This document shows positions 1 to 6,132 of a stretch of DNA of 6,132 nt, in pieces (the first letter of the stretch is position 1; each line of letters begins with the position of its first letter). The DNA comes from Kiritimatiellia bacterium (GTDB lineage Bacteria; Verrucomicrobiota; Kiritimatiellia; RFP12; DVOR01), in assembly GCA_017646485.1 (NCBI GenBank), contig JAGCML010000226.1:1-6132 (forward strand), given 5' to 3'. A program made the translations under genes and the position numbers. The notes below the pieces were generated by a model, which was given only the letters and a program-made list of their open reading frames with translations, was not told the origin of the DNA and searched no databases.

Positions 1-459
1 ATAGATGGAGATATTTTCTCCCGCTAATTGTCCAAGGTCTTTATCTGGAGAGGCGATAATGACTTCAAAACCGTCTGCTGCACCACGCGCAGCTAATGTG
101 CCAAGCACATCATCAGCTTCGTAGCCATCCATGGAAATGAGCTTAACGCCCCAAGCGGCGGCCAATTCTTGTGGCTGCAGGATTGAGGCGGCGATATCCT
201 CGGGCATCTTTTCACGTTGCGCTTTGTATTCGGGATAGAGCGTATGACGGAAGGTCGGCGTGCTACTTTCCATCGCAATGGCCAAATGGGTCGGGTTGAA
301 TTTCCGAATCATTTGCTCCAGCGTAGAGGCCAATAAGGAGAGAGAGGAGGTGTTGATGCCTTCAGCGGTGCGACGCGGTTTGCTAAGGAAGACGAAGTAC
401 CCACGATAGAGAATGGGCATTAAGTCAATAACGATGAGCTTGCCTTTAGGGGTTGTCAT
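1..459 (-). CDS. PolA-type 5'-3' exonuclease domain (DNA polymerase I N-terminus or stand-alone 5' nuclease), 3' end cut by window edge
   Basis: The first 153 residues of a cytoplasmic FEN-like 5' nuclease are visible. In this family the domain removes RNA primers and flap strands using two metal ions held by acidic residues. The match to the N-terminus of E. coli PolI is nearly collinear: D12 with Y16-R17 (DNA-binding arginine), PTHLAIA at 56-62, TFRH at 70-73, YPEYKAQR at 75-82, MPED at 85-88, the EADD metal site at 114-117, and SPDKDLGQL at 137-145 with acidic residues D139 and D141. Two deviations are seen: the usual 'DG' after the first aspartate is 'DL', and the acidic residue before TFRH is Glu64 rather than Asp. 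The ATG at 459 is supported by an AGGAA motif 7 nt upstream and by alignment of D12 with E. coli D13. The gene starts 26 bp after the preceding gene and is probably cotranscribed with it. Whether a 3'-5' exonuclease or polymerase domain follows cannot be seen, so no gene symbol is given. Confidence 0.9.
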   Translation of the reverse strand, partial: MTTPKGKLIVIDLMPILYRGYFVFLSKPRRTAEGINTSSLSLLASTLEQMIRKFNPTHLAIAMESSTPTFRHTLYPEYKAQREKMPEDIAASILQPQELAAAWGVKLISMDGYEADDVLGTLAARGAADGFEVIIASPDKDLGQLAGENISIY

Positions 460-465
460 AGGGCA

Positions 466-472
466 TTTCCTG
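466..472 (-). promoter_or_regulatory. Ribosome binding site of the 5' nuclease gene
   Basis: Read on the minus strand this is CAGGAAA. Its AGGAA core lies 7 nt before the ATG at 459, in the short gap after the stop codon of the upstream gene. It decides the start: an ATG a few bases earlier (467-465) is out of frame and sits on the motif itself. Confidence 0.65.
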
Positions 473-485
473 CGAAATCAAATCA

Positions 486-890
486 TTAAGGGGTGCACGT
501 CTCTGCTTCGAGCCATGCAGTGGCGAGGGTTTCAAAGGTTTCCGTGAGCGGCTCTTTGGGCATCTTCAACTTTAAATGGAAGCGAAGCGCATGAAGAAAA
601 TGTTCATTTTCACAGTCATCATAGATGCAGTGCTCAGGATAGAGTATGAGATAGAGTCCCATGGGGGTGCTTTGATGGGGCAAACGTTTTGCCCATCCAA
701 AGGGGAGTGCGTAGGCCTTTTCAATTGCAGCAAGGAAACAGGCGTGTTCAGGCTTCCAATAGGGGTCTGCGTTGAGCGGAAAGGTTTTGTTGAACCGGCG
801 ACGTTGCGTCCCACGATTCCAAACCCAGATAATGAGCGTTAGCAGGGCAACTGCAAGAGCAGAGAGCGAAAAATAGAGCCAGTTGGGCAT
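486..890 (-). CDS. Single-pass membrane protein with a possible acyl-carrier-protein-like soluble domain, function unknown
   Basis: The product is a 134-residue protein I cannot assign to a named family. One membrane segment lies at residues 4-23, followed by a basic patch (R26, R30-R32, K35). By the positive-inside rule the short N-terminus faces out and the remaining 100 or so residues are cytoplasmic. Residues 48-130 have the rhythm of an acyl carrier protein: a helix around 48-61, a loop, then D91-D92-C93-E94 leading into a helix with hydrophobics F98, L99, L102, L106, then 'MPKE' (110-113, like the 'IPDE' of ACPs), and a last helix TFETLATAWL. The phosphopantetheine serine of the DSL motif is absent, so a carrier role is unlikely even if the fold is right. 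The ATG at 890 is preferred over a TTG at 962. The ATG overlaps the upstream stop (TAATG), has an AAGAGGAA motif 6 nt upstream, and begins directly at the membrane helix. The TTG would overlap the upstream gene by 72 nt. Confidence 0.8.
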   Translation of the reverse strand: MPNWLYFSLSALAVALLTLIIWVWNRGTQRRRFNKTFPLNADPYWKPEHACFLAAIEKAYALPFGWAKRLPHQSTPMGLYLILYPEHCIYDDCENEHFLHALRFHLKLKMPKEPLTETFETLATAWLEAETCTP

Positions 891-1513
891 TAGTGGTTCC
901 TCTTGTAGCGTTTGAGAGGGGTTTTCGGATAGACTGCGATGTATTTCTTGCGCAAGGGACAAATGTTGATTGGGGGCGTAGGCTCAACCGTGGTGGAGAG
1001 CTGTTCTTTTCCTTCGAGCAAGTCAATCACACGCTGTTGTACCGCTGCGAGATTATCAATGCGTAAGTCTGGTGCTTCAATTGGGAAGACTTCGCCTGTG
1101 GGTTTAAATTCGTAGATGCGTGTGGTGGTTCCATTGGGTTGCCGATGCACGCTCCGTTCAATAAATTGCTTATTGCGTTCCAATAAAATGGCTAAAATGT
1201 AAATCGCTTCTACATCGGCAGCGTTTTCTCGCGCAATAAGTTTTCGCAACAGTTGGATTGCGGTTTCTTTTTTTACAGGTGCTTCTTTTCGCAGATTACG
1301 GTTGCTTTCCTTGGGCACGGTAAATGACCATGCTGCTGACATAACCCCGCCATTGTTTTGTGCTTTTTGCTTAAAGCACTGTGTACAGAGGTCTTTTCGA
1401 ATGTATCCTTCATCCGTCTGTACTAAAAGGGTGTGACCCATTGTTGAAGGCGAAAAGGGGGCGCCACAGTCTGAACACTGTGTTGCTCTCGGACGAATAT
1501 TCCAGTCTGCCAT
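890..1513 (-). CDS. Zinc-ribbon protein of unknown function
   Basis: This 207-residue, probably cytoplasmic protein has no signal peptide or membrane segment. Its N-terminus begins MADWNIRPRATQ and carries two CxxC knuckles, C13/C16 and C43/C46, spaced as expected for one zinc-ribbon site. A short linker with SAAWSF (59-64) follows. Next come a helical segment at 83-118 containing AIYILAILLERNKQFIE (103-119), a strand-rich part around 121-150, a further helix at 153-166, and a basic tail (R189-H207). The order 'W.I..R..C..C / DLC..C / S..W / LA.LLER' resembles a conserved uncharacterised family I associate with PVC-group bacteria. That comparison is from memory. A role in binding nucleic acid or a protein partner is only a guess from the zinc ribbon and basic tail. 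The start lies 18 bp after the AsmA-like gene's stop with only a weak Shine-Dalgarno candidate (CGAG), so translation may depend on coupling. The stop overlaps the next gene's ATG. Confidence 0.88.
   Translation of the reverse strand: MADWNIRPRATQCSDCGAPFSPSTMGHTLLVQTDEGYIRKDLCTQCFKQKAQNNGGVMSAAWSFTVPKESNRNLRKEAPVKKETAIQLLRKLIARENAADVEAIYILAILLERNKQFIERSVHRQPNGTTTRIYEFKPTGEVFPIEAPDLRIDNLAAVQQRVIDLLEGKEQLSTTVEPTPPINICPLRKKYIAVYPKTPLKRYKRNH
897..904 (-). promoter_or_regulatory. Ribosome binding site deciding the start of the small membrane protein
   Basis: The minus strand reads AAGAGGAA, ending 6 nt before the ATG at 890. It lies inside the last codons of the zinc-ribbon gene. With the TAATG stop/start overlap it indicates translational coupling and argues against the upstream TTG at 962. 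Confidence 0.65.
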
Positions 1514-1531
1514 GATGGGTTACGCTCGTTT

Positions 1532-4500
1532 TTAATTCCCAAAAAGACCACGCAATGCATTCTCCAATGCCTCTTCGCGTGCGTCCTTTTCGGTTTTTTT
1601 CTGTTTTTGACGCTTTTCAGTGCGTTTTTTCAACGCTTTTTCCAACTTTTGAGAGAGTTTGTCCTTCGCCTTTTCAACCGCTTTTTCTGTGAAGGCCGCG
1701 ACCAATGGCTCCATGTCAATCACGGGCTGTTGGATGGTTCCGCGAATGGGTAAGGTTAAGGTTTCGCCTGGTTTGGCTGTCTTTTTAATGGTCCGCCCAA
1801 GGACTTTTGCTGTGAGCGGGAGGGTAATGGTGTAGTCAATTGCTTGTGTCTCTAAGTGGGTGGAGCCCTGACAGGTGATTTTGAGATCTTCGACACGTAA
1901 GGAGATTGGACTCGTCGTGAGGACGCCATTTTCAACGTTGACCTCTAATTCGGAATCATCCAATTGTAAGGTGCTACTTTTCCCAAGCGCTGTCGAAAGA
2001 ACGTTTTTAATGGGGCCATTAGGTTGCAAGGTGCAATGTTGGGCTTGAAGCTGTAAGCGTGTATTTAATTGAGGAAGCGGCGCTTGAACAAGGGGGAGGT
2101 GAAGCTGCTTACAAGTCAACGAAAGGTATCCATCTGGGTCTGCAGAACCAGAGAGGATTGGTGTAAGTGCGCCCAGTAATGTGTCAAATAACTTTTGTGT
2201 AAGGCGAACCCGATTCAAGATTTTTCCGTCTGGAGCCCAGGAGAGAATGGGGGTGTTTCCCATCATGGAAAGGCGTGGCTGCAGTTGCACGGTGCCTTCA
2301 TTGACCGGAATGATTCCATCAATGGCCATCACTCCTTCGCGCAACGTGAGGTTAACGGCTCCATTGGGGATGTCAAGCCCTGGTTCAGTCACCCTATCAA
2401 AGGCAATTTCTGCCGTGGCTTCTCCGTAATTGATGATGCCAGGCAAGCCCTGCGTAACAGGTGCTTCGATGGTAAAGTCGCGTGTATGCTTACCCGAAAT
2501 GGCAAAGGTTTTACGATTTTCGGCAAGCTGTGGGATTGCGGTGAAAAGGGTGTCAAAGTCTGGGGTGAGCGAACCCTTGAGTTGGAGCATGCCTGTTGCT
2601 GAGACGAATGCACCCTCTGCAAGGAGGTCTAAGCCTGTGGTGGAAAGTTTACAGTGCTTTACGGTTGTGGCAGAACCCGCTTGTTGCAAGGTGGTGTCTA
2701 AGGTGAAGGGCAACTGAATGGGATCGCTTTCTGCAGGTTTTAGCGTGAGCGTTTCACTTTGAAGTGCGGCCGTAACCTGAAGGGCTTCTGCCTGCTGTTG
2801 GGCAGTGAGTGAACATGAGAGGTCGCCTGTGAGGTGAAGCGGTTTTTCGTCTTTTCCCCAAATGCGCCACTTGTTGAGAATCGGTTCGGGCATCAGCTTA
2901 CCAGAAAGGGTGGCGGTTAAAGGCGTTTCGGAGGAGGGGGCAGATGTGAGAGTACCTGCGAGTGAGGCAATGGGTGAGGAAAGGGTGAGGTCGGAGAGGG
3001 TGAGGCTATTTTCTTTAAAGGCGAGGCTAGTCTTCCCTTCAAGCAATACTGCCTCTTGAAGATGCCATGCGGTGCTCTTCACTTTTGCATTCTGGAGCGC
3101 AAAGGTTAAATTTGAACGCAAATCGTTGAAGGCGCCAGTTGCAGCCAAGTTAAGATAGAGGTCGCCCATTACCGAGGTGTCTTTCGGCAATTGACAAAGG
3201 GTGGCTAAAACTTCAGCAACGGTCCAGTGACTACTGAGTTTTAGGGCTTTAAAGGTCTGTTGAAGCGGATCAAGTGTATCAATGGTCAAGGAAAGTTCGC
3301 CGATAGTGGATTGTTCGGCTGTGGTCTTGAGATTGAGGTCAAGTTGTTGATTAATCGCTTTTGCCGTAAGGGTGGTTGTGAGATGGCGCTGCAACGGATA
3401 TTCGCCAATGAAAGGTGCGAAGGTGTTCCAGAGGGGGAGCGTATGAATGTTTGCAGAGAGGGTACCATTGATCAAAGTGCCTCGTCCATTCAGCGTGACA
3501 CCTGGAAGGGAAAGCTGAAGTTGACGAATGTCTGTAGCAATCAAATGCGTAGGTGTCAAAAGCAGGTCTGCCGTAAGAGCAGGATCGCAAGTCAATGTTT
3601 TTCCGGCATACGTGAGGGCAAGTGCTTTACTGGTAATTGAACTTACCAGATGAAGGCGCTCTTCGTTGATGGGGGTGAGTTGGGTGCTAAGTGCGAGTTG
3701 TCCCGTTGCGTGAGTGATTTGTTCTGGGACGAGATGGAAGGAGTCGATGAGCGAGAAGGTTTTGCCGACATCTAGGGCAAGCGAAAGCGTTGCCTTGGGG
3801 AAAAGTTTTGATTGCGCAGGTACGGTGTTCAAACTCAAGTTAATCCAAGGCGCACATAAAGAAAGGTCACACTGATTCAAACATTGCGCTGTGATAGGCG
3901 CGCTGAGGAGTTGCTCCAAGGAGGTGGTGGTGACATCGGTTTTGAGTTCGGCATCTAAAAGGAGGGCGGAGAGTGTCGCTTGAATGGGTTCATTAAGCGC
4001 AGGGATCGAGAGGGCCAATTCCCCCTTTTGCAAAAGGGGATCGGGACGCGTAGGTGTGGTAATCTTGGCCTGATGAATGGTTAAATTGAAGGCGATATCC
4101 CATGCGGGGAGTACAAAACACTGGGGAGGCGTCGTACCCCCAGGTGGTGTATCGGCTGACTTTTTAACGATAGGGGGCGGCAGTGCACGGGATTTAGATT
4201 GGTATTCGGGGAGGGGAATTGAGAGTGATGGCGCGTTTATGCAAAGGTCGGCTTCAATTTTTCCAATCGGCAATAATTCCCAAAGACTATTGAGTTGAAT
4301 TTCAGGAACGGAGGCGTTGATTTTCTGAATGGGGTCTGTATAGGTGATGTTAGAGAGGGTTTGCTGCTGAAACCAGGCCAATGACCACGATTCAATCGAA
4401 AGTGAGGCAGGGGCCATCTTCTCATTAACAATCGCAAGTACACGTTCACGCACTGCTGGTGTGGAAAGAAGCGTCGGAAGAAGGCACAGAAGGAGAATCG

Positions 4501-4600
4501 CCGAAAGTAGCAGAATGCCGAATGTTATTAGGATGGCAAAGATGCACCGTTTCCCATGTTTTTTCTTCTTTTGGGAATTAATCGGGTGAACAAAATCCAT
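1532..4600 (-). CDS. AsmA/TamB-like membrane-anchored envelope protein
   Basis: This 1022-residue protein has AsmA-superfamily architecture. A lysine-rich cytoplasmic head (K11-R18) precedes one membrane anchor at about 19-45. The sequence after the anchor is typical of the group: STPAVRERVLAIVNEK (46-61), then LSIESWSLAWF (67-77), N84-I85 and D89-P90. A proline-rich linker lies at 139-160. About 800 residues of alternating short polar/hydrophobic strands follow, as expected for a repeating beta-groove. Near the end, LPIRGTIQQPVID (950-962) matches the usual AsmA C-terminal signature 'IPIRGT...P.I..D'. The last 60 residues form a highly charged Lys/Glu helix, probably coiled coil, ending in LRGLFGN. 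E. coli relatives (TamB, YhdP, YdbH) span the periplasm and move phospholipids or assist outer-membrane assembly, and the length falls within their range. The exact substrate cannot be inferred. The ATG at 4600 has an AAGGAGG motif 4 nt upstream. The gene is probably first in an operon with the zinc-ribbon, ACP-like and nuclease genes. Confidence 0.88.
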   Translation of the reverse strand: MDFVHPINSQKKKKHGKRCIFAILITFGILLLSAILLLCLLPTLLSTPAVRERVLAIVNEKMAPASLSIESWSLAWFQQQTLSNITYTDPIQKINASVPEIQLNSLWELLPIGKIEADLCINAPSLSIPLPEYQSKSRALPPPIVKKSADTPPGGTTPPQCFVLPAWDIAFNLTIHQAKITTPTRPDPLLQKGELALSIPALNEPIQATLSALLLDAELKTDVTTTSLEQLLSAPITAQCLNQCDLSLCAPWINLSLNTVPAQSKLFPKATLSLALDVGKTFSLIDSFHLVPEQITHATGQLALSTQLTPINEERLHLVSSITSKALALTYAGKTLTCDPALTADLLLTPTHLIATDIRQLQLSLPGVTLNGRGTLINGTLSANIHTLPLWNTFAPFIGEYPLQRHLTTTLTAKAINQQLDLNLKTTAEQSTIGELSLTIDTLDPLQQTFKALKLSSHWTVAEVLATLCQLPKDTSVMGDLYLNLAATGAFNDLRSNLTFALQNAKVKSTAWHLQEAVLLEGKTSLAFKENSLTLSDLTLSSPIASLAGTLTSAPSSETPLTATLSGKLMPEPILNKWRIWGKDEKPLHLTGDLSCSLTAQQQAEALQVTAALQSETLTLKPAESDPIQLPFTLDTTLQQAGSATTVKHCKLSTTGLDLLAEGAFVSATGMLQLKGSLTPDFDTLFTAIPQLAENRKTFAISGKHTRDFTIEAPVTQGLPGIINYGEATAEIAFDRVTEPGLDIPNGAVNLTLREGVMAIDGIIPVNEGTVQLQPRLSMMGNTPILSWAPDGKILNRVRLTQKLFDTLLGALTPILSGSADPDGYLSLTCKQLHLPLVQAPLPQLNTRLQLQAQHCTLQPNGPIKNVLSTALGKSSTLQLDDSELEVNVENGVLTTSPISLRVEDLKITCQGSTHLETQAIDYTITLPLTAKVLGRTIKKTAKPGETLTLPIRGTIQQPVIDMEPLVAAFTEKAVEKAKDKLSQKLEKALKKRTEKRQKQKKTEKDAREEALENALRGLFGN

Positions 4601-4604
4601 TGCG

Positions 4605-4611
4605 CCTCCTT
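4605..4611 (-). promoter_or_regulatory. Strong Shine-Dalgarno sequence of the AsmA-like gene
   Basis: The minus strand reads AAGGAGG, fully complementary to the 16S rRNA 3' tail. It is followed by CGCA and the ATG at 4600. The 4-nt spacing is at the short end of normal. It is the best ribosome site in the window and fixes this start. Confidence 0.8.
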
Positions 4612-4655
4612 AATCCAATGTAAAATCTATTCGTAGCACTATTAGAGGTAAGAAT

Positions 4656-4664
4656 AGTATATCA
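4656..4664 (-). promoter_or_regulatory. Putative extended -10 promoter for the AsmA-like gene and downstream operon
   Basis: The minus strand reads TGATATACT, an extended -10 element (TGn plus TATACT, one mismatch from TATAAT). No good -35 box lies 16-18 bp upstream, which fits the extended -10 class. Transcription would begin near 4649 and leave a leader of about 50 nt. An alternative in the same stretch is TTGATA as a -35 box with TAATAG 15 bp later as a -10 box. The call rests on motif and position alone. Confidence 0.4.
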
Positions 4665-4669
4665 AAAGC

Positions 4670-4700
4670 ATCCCGTGTTGTTGGTTCGTAAAAGCGGGAT
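4670..4700 (-). repeat. Short inverted repeat upstream of the putative promoter (weak terminator or operator)
   Basis: Perfect 6-bp arms ATCCCG and CGGGAT flank a 19-nt loop. On the minus strand the second arm is followed by GCTTTTG, a poor U tract. It could be a weak terminator for the LRR gene, or a binding site just upstream of the -10 element. It could also be chance, because the stem is short and the loop long. Confidence 0.25.
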
Positions 4701-4746
4701 ATTGAGGATTCATTTTAAAAAGGGGGGAATGTGGTGGCGCTCTCTC

Positions 4747-6132
4747 TTATTGTTCTTCGGTTTGGCACCCCTCCATTCGATATTCATCCCATGTGATATG
4801 TTTAAAGGTGACCCTGATTAAGCTGAAATCGCCCGTTTGTTCTGGATCTGTGATGGTGGTCATGCGAATCTTTCCACAACTCATTCCTTGCGTACAGTCT
4901 CGGCATGCAGTTGAATAATAATCGCATAGAAATTCAAAGCCAGGACGAGAGGAAGAGGTGAGAAATTGAAGGCCTTTACGGTAGGTGATGGAGTTGATGC
5001 GTGGACTACAAGGAAGGACATTTTCATGTATAGCGGTAATGTTGTCAGGAATACGAATATCTTTTAATCCAGCAGGAATTTTGATTAATTCCTTACCATC
5101 TTTGCTACAAAGATAGCCGTTAATCGTTGAAAAGTCTGGGTGGTCCTCCGCTACAATGAATTTTGTAACAGCGGAATGGAGGGCGATGGCATCATCAAAC
5201 GGAATGTCTTCCTTAGGACGAGTAACACTTTTTGGAATTGTGATTGTTTCGCCATCTGGCGTGCCCGCCATGATGAGTGTTTTGCCATCTTTTGTGCAGA
5301 GATTATTATCCAATGAGGCATAATTAAGATTTTTTGGGGAAACAATAAACTTGCCTGGCTGAACAAGGCAAGCGAAATTATAAGGACGAAAAGCTTTGGG
5401 GTGAATGGAGGTTACATTTTGAGGGATATAAATTTGTTGGATATGTTTGAGCTGCTCATTCGTAAACGTCCAGCTGTCAATGGTTGTTAGGCTTGAAGGC
5501 AGAATGATTGATCTGCCAATAATTCCTTCTGCTTCACAGTCCATTAAAGATTCCCCTCCAATAGAAGTGACACCTTCAGGTACGATGACCGTTTTAGGGG
5601 GATAGCATTCTGCACAATGTCGAGTGCGATAAACATGAGGGTGTTCATCTTTGAGAATCGCACTGAATGGCGATGTCGACATTGGCTTGTCGTGATTTTG
5701 CAATCCTTGATAAACGAGCCGTGGCTGGATAACGTTCGGATTATAATCACATTCAACGTGATCGTACAAATAAATACCACCACCAGCCAAGGGGGCATGA
5801 TAACAAGGTGGATCGCTCACCTGCGCTGGATTGCAGATGCTACAGGCCACGGTCATAAAGACAGAAATTTCATCGACTTCTGGAGGAATCTCATAATTAC
5901 GAAGGTCGTAATCTTCGCGAGCACAAAGATGTGGACATTTTTCGTAGGCAATCCACCAAATGGCACGTGCCCAATCTGGAATTTTGTATTTCCCATTGGG
6001 CGACTTTGGAACGGGGCGCGTACCGTCGTAAATCAGAAGTAAATTTGAACGCAACCATGGGCCATCTTCAAAAACAGCAATGCCAGCGTGGAGTTGAAGA
6101 AAGGTACTGATAACGGTGAAAAAAACGAGGAA
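4747..6132 (-). CDS. Secreted cysteine-rich BspA-type leucine-rich-repeat protein, 5' end beyond window
   Basis: 461 residues plus the stop are visible, and the frame is open to the edge. Visible residues 1-16 (FLVFFTVISTFLQLHA) are a signal-peptide core with a plausible cleavage after LHA, so the protein is probably exported and its true start lies outside. A TTG at 6054 also opens the frame, but it would discard the signal peptide. Residues 17-175 form a region I do not recognise, with tryptophans 54, 59, 60 and cysteine pairs C66/C70, C97/C100 and C173/C176. Residues 180-371 carry BspA-type (LRR_5-like) repeats: VIVPEGVTSI, IILPSSLTTI, IYIPQNVTSI, ITIPKSVT and IRIPDNITAI. Between them are the typical 'LCTKDGKTLI' and 'LCSKDGKELI' hairpins, each preceded by a 'FIV' segment. 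The C-terminal 90 residues are again cysteine-rich (C403, C410/C413, C419, C456). Such proteins often act in surface adhesion or protein binding, but the ligand here is unknown. No LPxTG motif or C-terminal membrane anchor is seen. Confidence 0.85.
   Translation of the reverse strand, partial: FLVFFTVISTFLQLHAGIAVFEDGPWLRSNLLLIYDGTRPVPKSPNGKYKIPDWARAIWWIAYEKCPHLCAREDYDLRNYEIPPEVDEISVFMTVACSICNPAQVSDPPCYHAPLAGGGIYLYDHVECDYNPNVIQPRLVYQGLQNHDKPMSTSPFSAILKDEHPHVYRTRHCAECYPPKTVIVPEGVTSIGGESLMDCEAEGIIGRSIILPSSLTTIDSWTFTNEQLKHIQQIYIPQNVTSIHPKAFRPYNFACLVQPGKFIVSPKNLNYASLDNNLCTKDGKTLIMAGTPDGETITIPKSVTRPKEDIPFDDAIALHSAVTKFIVAEDHPDFSTINGYLCSKDGKELIKIPAGLKDIRIPDNITAIHENVLPCSPRINSITYRKGLQFLTSSSRPGFEFLCDYYSTACRDCTQGMSCGKIRMTTITDPEQTGDFSLIRVTFKHITWDEYRMEGCQTEEQ

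Noticed and set aside
486..962. A longer version of the small membrane protein starting at a TTG at 962 (158 residues).
   Set aside because: It would overlap the zinc-ribbon gene by 72 nt. The ATG at 890 has a good ribosome site and stop/start overlap and begins directly at the membrane helix.
2181..3640. Several plus-strand open frames of 65-135 codons opposite the AsmA-like gene, for example 2195-2602 and 3260-3640.
   Set aside because: They lie wholly within a well-supported minus-strand gene, lack ribosome sites and domain-like sequence, and look like antisense shadows.
4477..4546. A lipoprotein signal at the N-terminus of the AsmA-like protein (cysteine at residue 39 in the hydrophobic segment).
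   Set aside because: The residues before the cysteine are LLL, not a lipobox, and the cysteine lies inside a continuous hydrophobic anchor.
4642..4713. A 23-codon open frame on the minus strand in the intergenic gap, starting ATGAATCCTCAA and ending TAA.
   Set aside because: It has no Shine-Dalgarno motif (the upstream sequence is a C6T6 run), it runs through the inverted repeat and the likely -10 element, and its peptide has no recognisable features.
4714..4746. A possible intrinsic terminator directly after the LRR gene, suggested by the T run read on the minus strand.
   Set aside because: The T run is preceded by a C run and no GC-rich hairpin can be drawn with the sequence after the stop codon.
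5617..6042. A 141-codon plus-strand open frame opposite the LRR gene.
   Set aside because: The opposing frame has clear LRR repeats and an export signal. This frame shows no family resemblance and is an antisense shadow.

Overview
The window is a compact bacterial stretch of moderate GC in which every supported gene lies on the minus strand, so the biological reading order runs from position 6132 down to 1. Nothing in it sets the taxon firmly. A zinc-ribbon protein of the 'adWxIxxR..C..C' type, a long AsmA-like protein, a secreted BspA-type leucine-rich-repeat protein and a divergent PolA-type 5' nuclease together recall PVC-group bacteria (Verrucomicrobiota, Lentisphaerota or Kiritimatiellota, possibly host-associated). 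That assignment is inference from family resemblance, not from a marker gene.

Layout in transcription order. (1) 6132-4747: a cysteine-rich exported protein with BspA-type LRRs. Its 5' end lies beyond the window, and its open frame reaches the edge through a recognisable signal-peptide core. (2) 4746-4601: the only sizeable intergenic gap, 146 bp. It holds a likely extended -10 promoter, a 6-bp inverted repeat with a 19-nt loop, and a strong Shine-Dalgarno sequence. (3) 4600-1532: a 1022-residue AsmA/TamB-like membrane-anchored protein. (4) 1513-890: a 207-residue protein with an N-terminal four-cysteine zinc ribbon. (5) 890-486: a 134-residue single-pass membrane protein whose start codon overlaps the stop of the previous gene (TAATG). 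Its soluble part resembles an acyl-carrier-protein fold without the phosphopantetheine serine. (6) 459-1: the first 153 residues of a PolA-type 5'-3' exonuclease, either the N-terminus of DNA polymerase I or a stand-alone nuclease, cut by the window edge.

Genes 3 to 6 are separated by 18, -1 and 26 bp and very probably form one operon driven from the 4601-4746 gap. Their products do not form a known pathway. The AsmA-like protein points to envelope lipid traffic or outer-membrane assembly, the nuclease to DNA replication or repair, and the two small proteins are uncharacterised. The LRR gene upstream is probably a separate transcription unit.

I saw no tRNA, rRNA, CRISPR array, insertion sequence or attachment site. 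The best candidates for undescribed biology are the coupled zinc-ribbon/ACP-like membrane protein pair and the cysteine-rich N-terminal region of the LRR protein.
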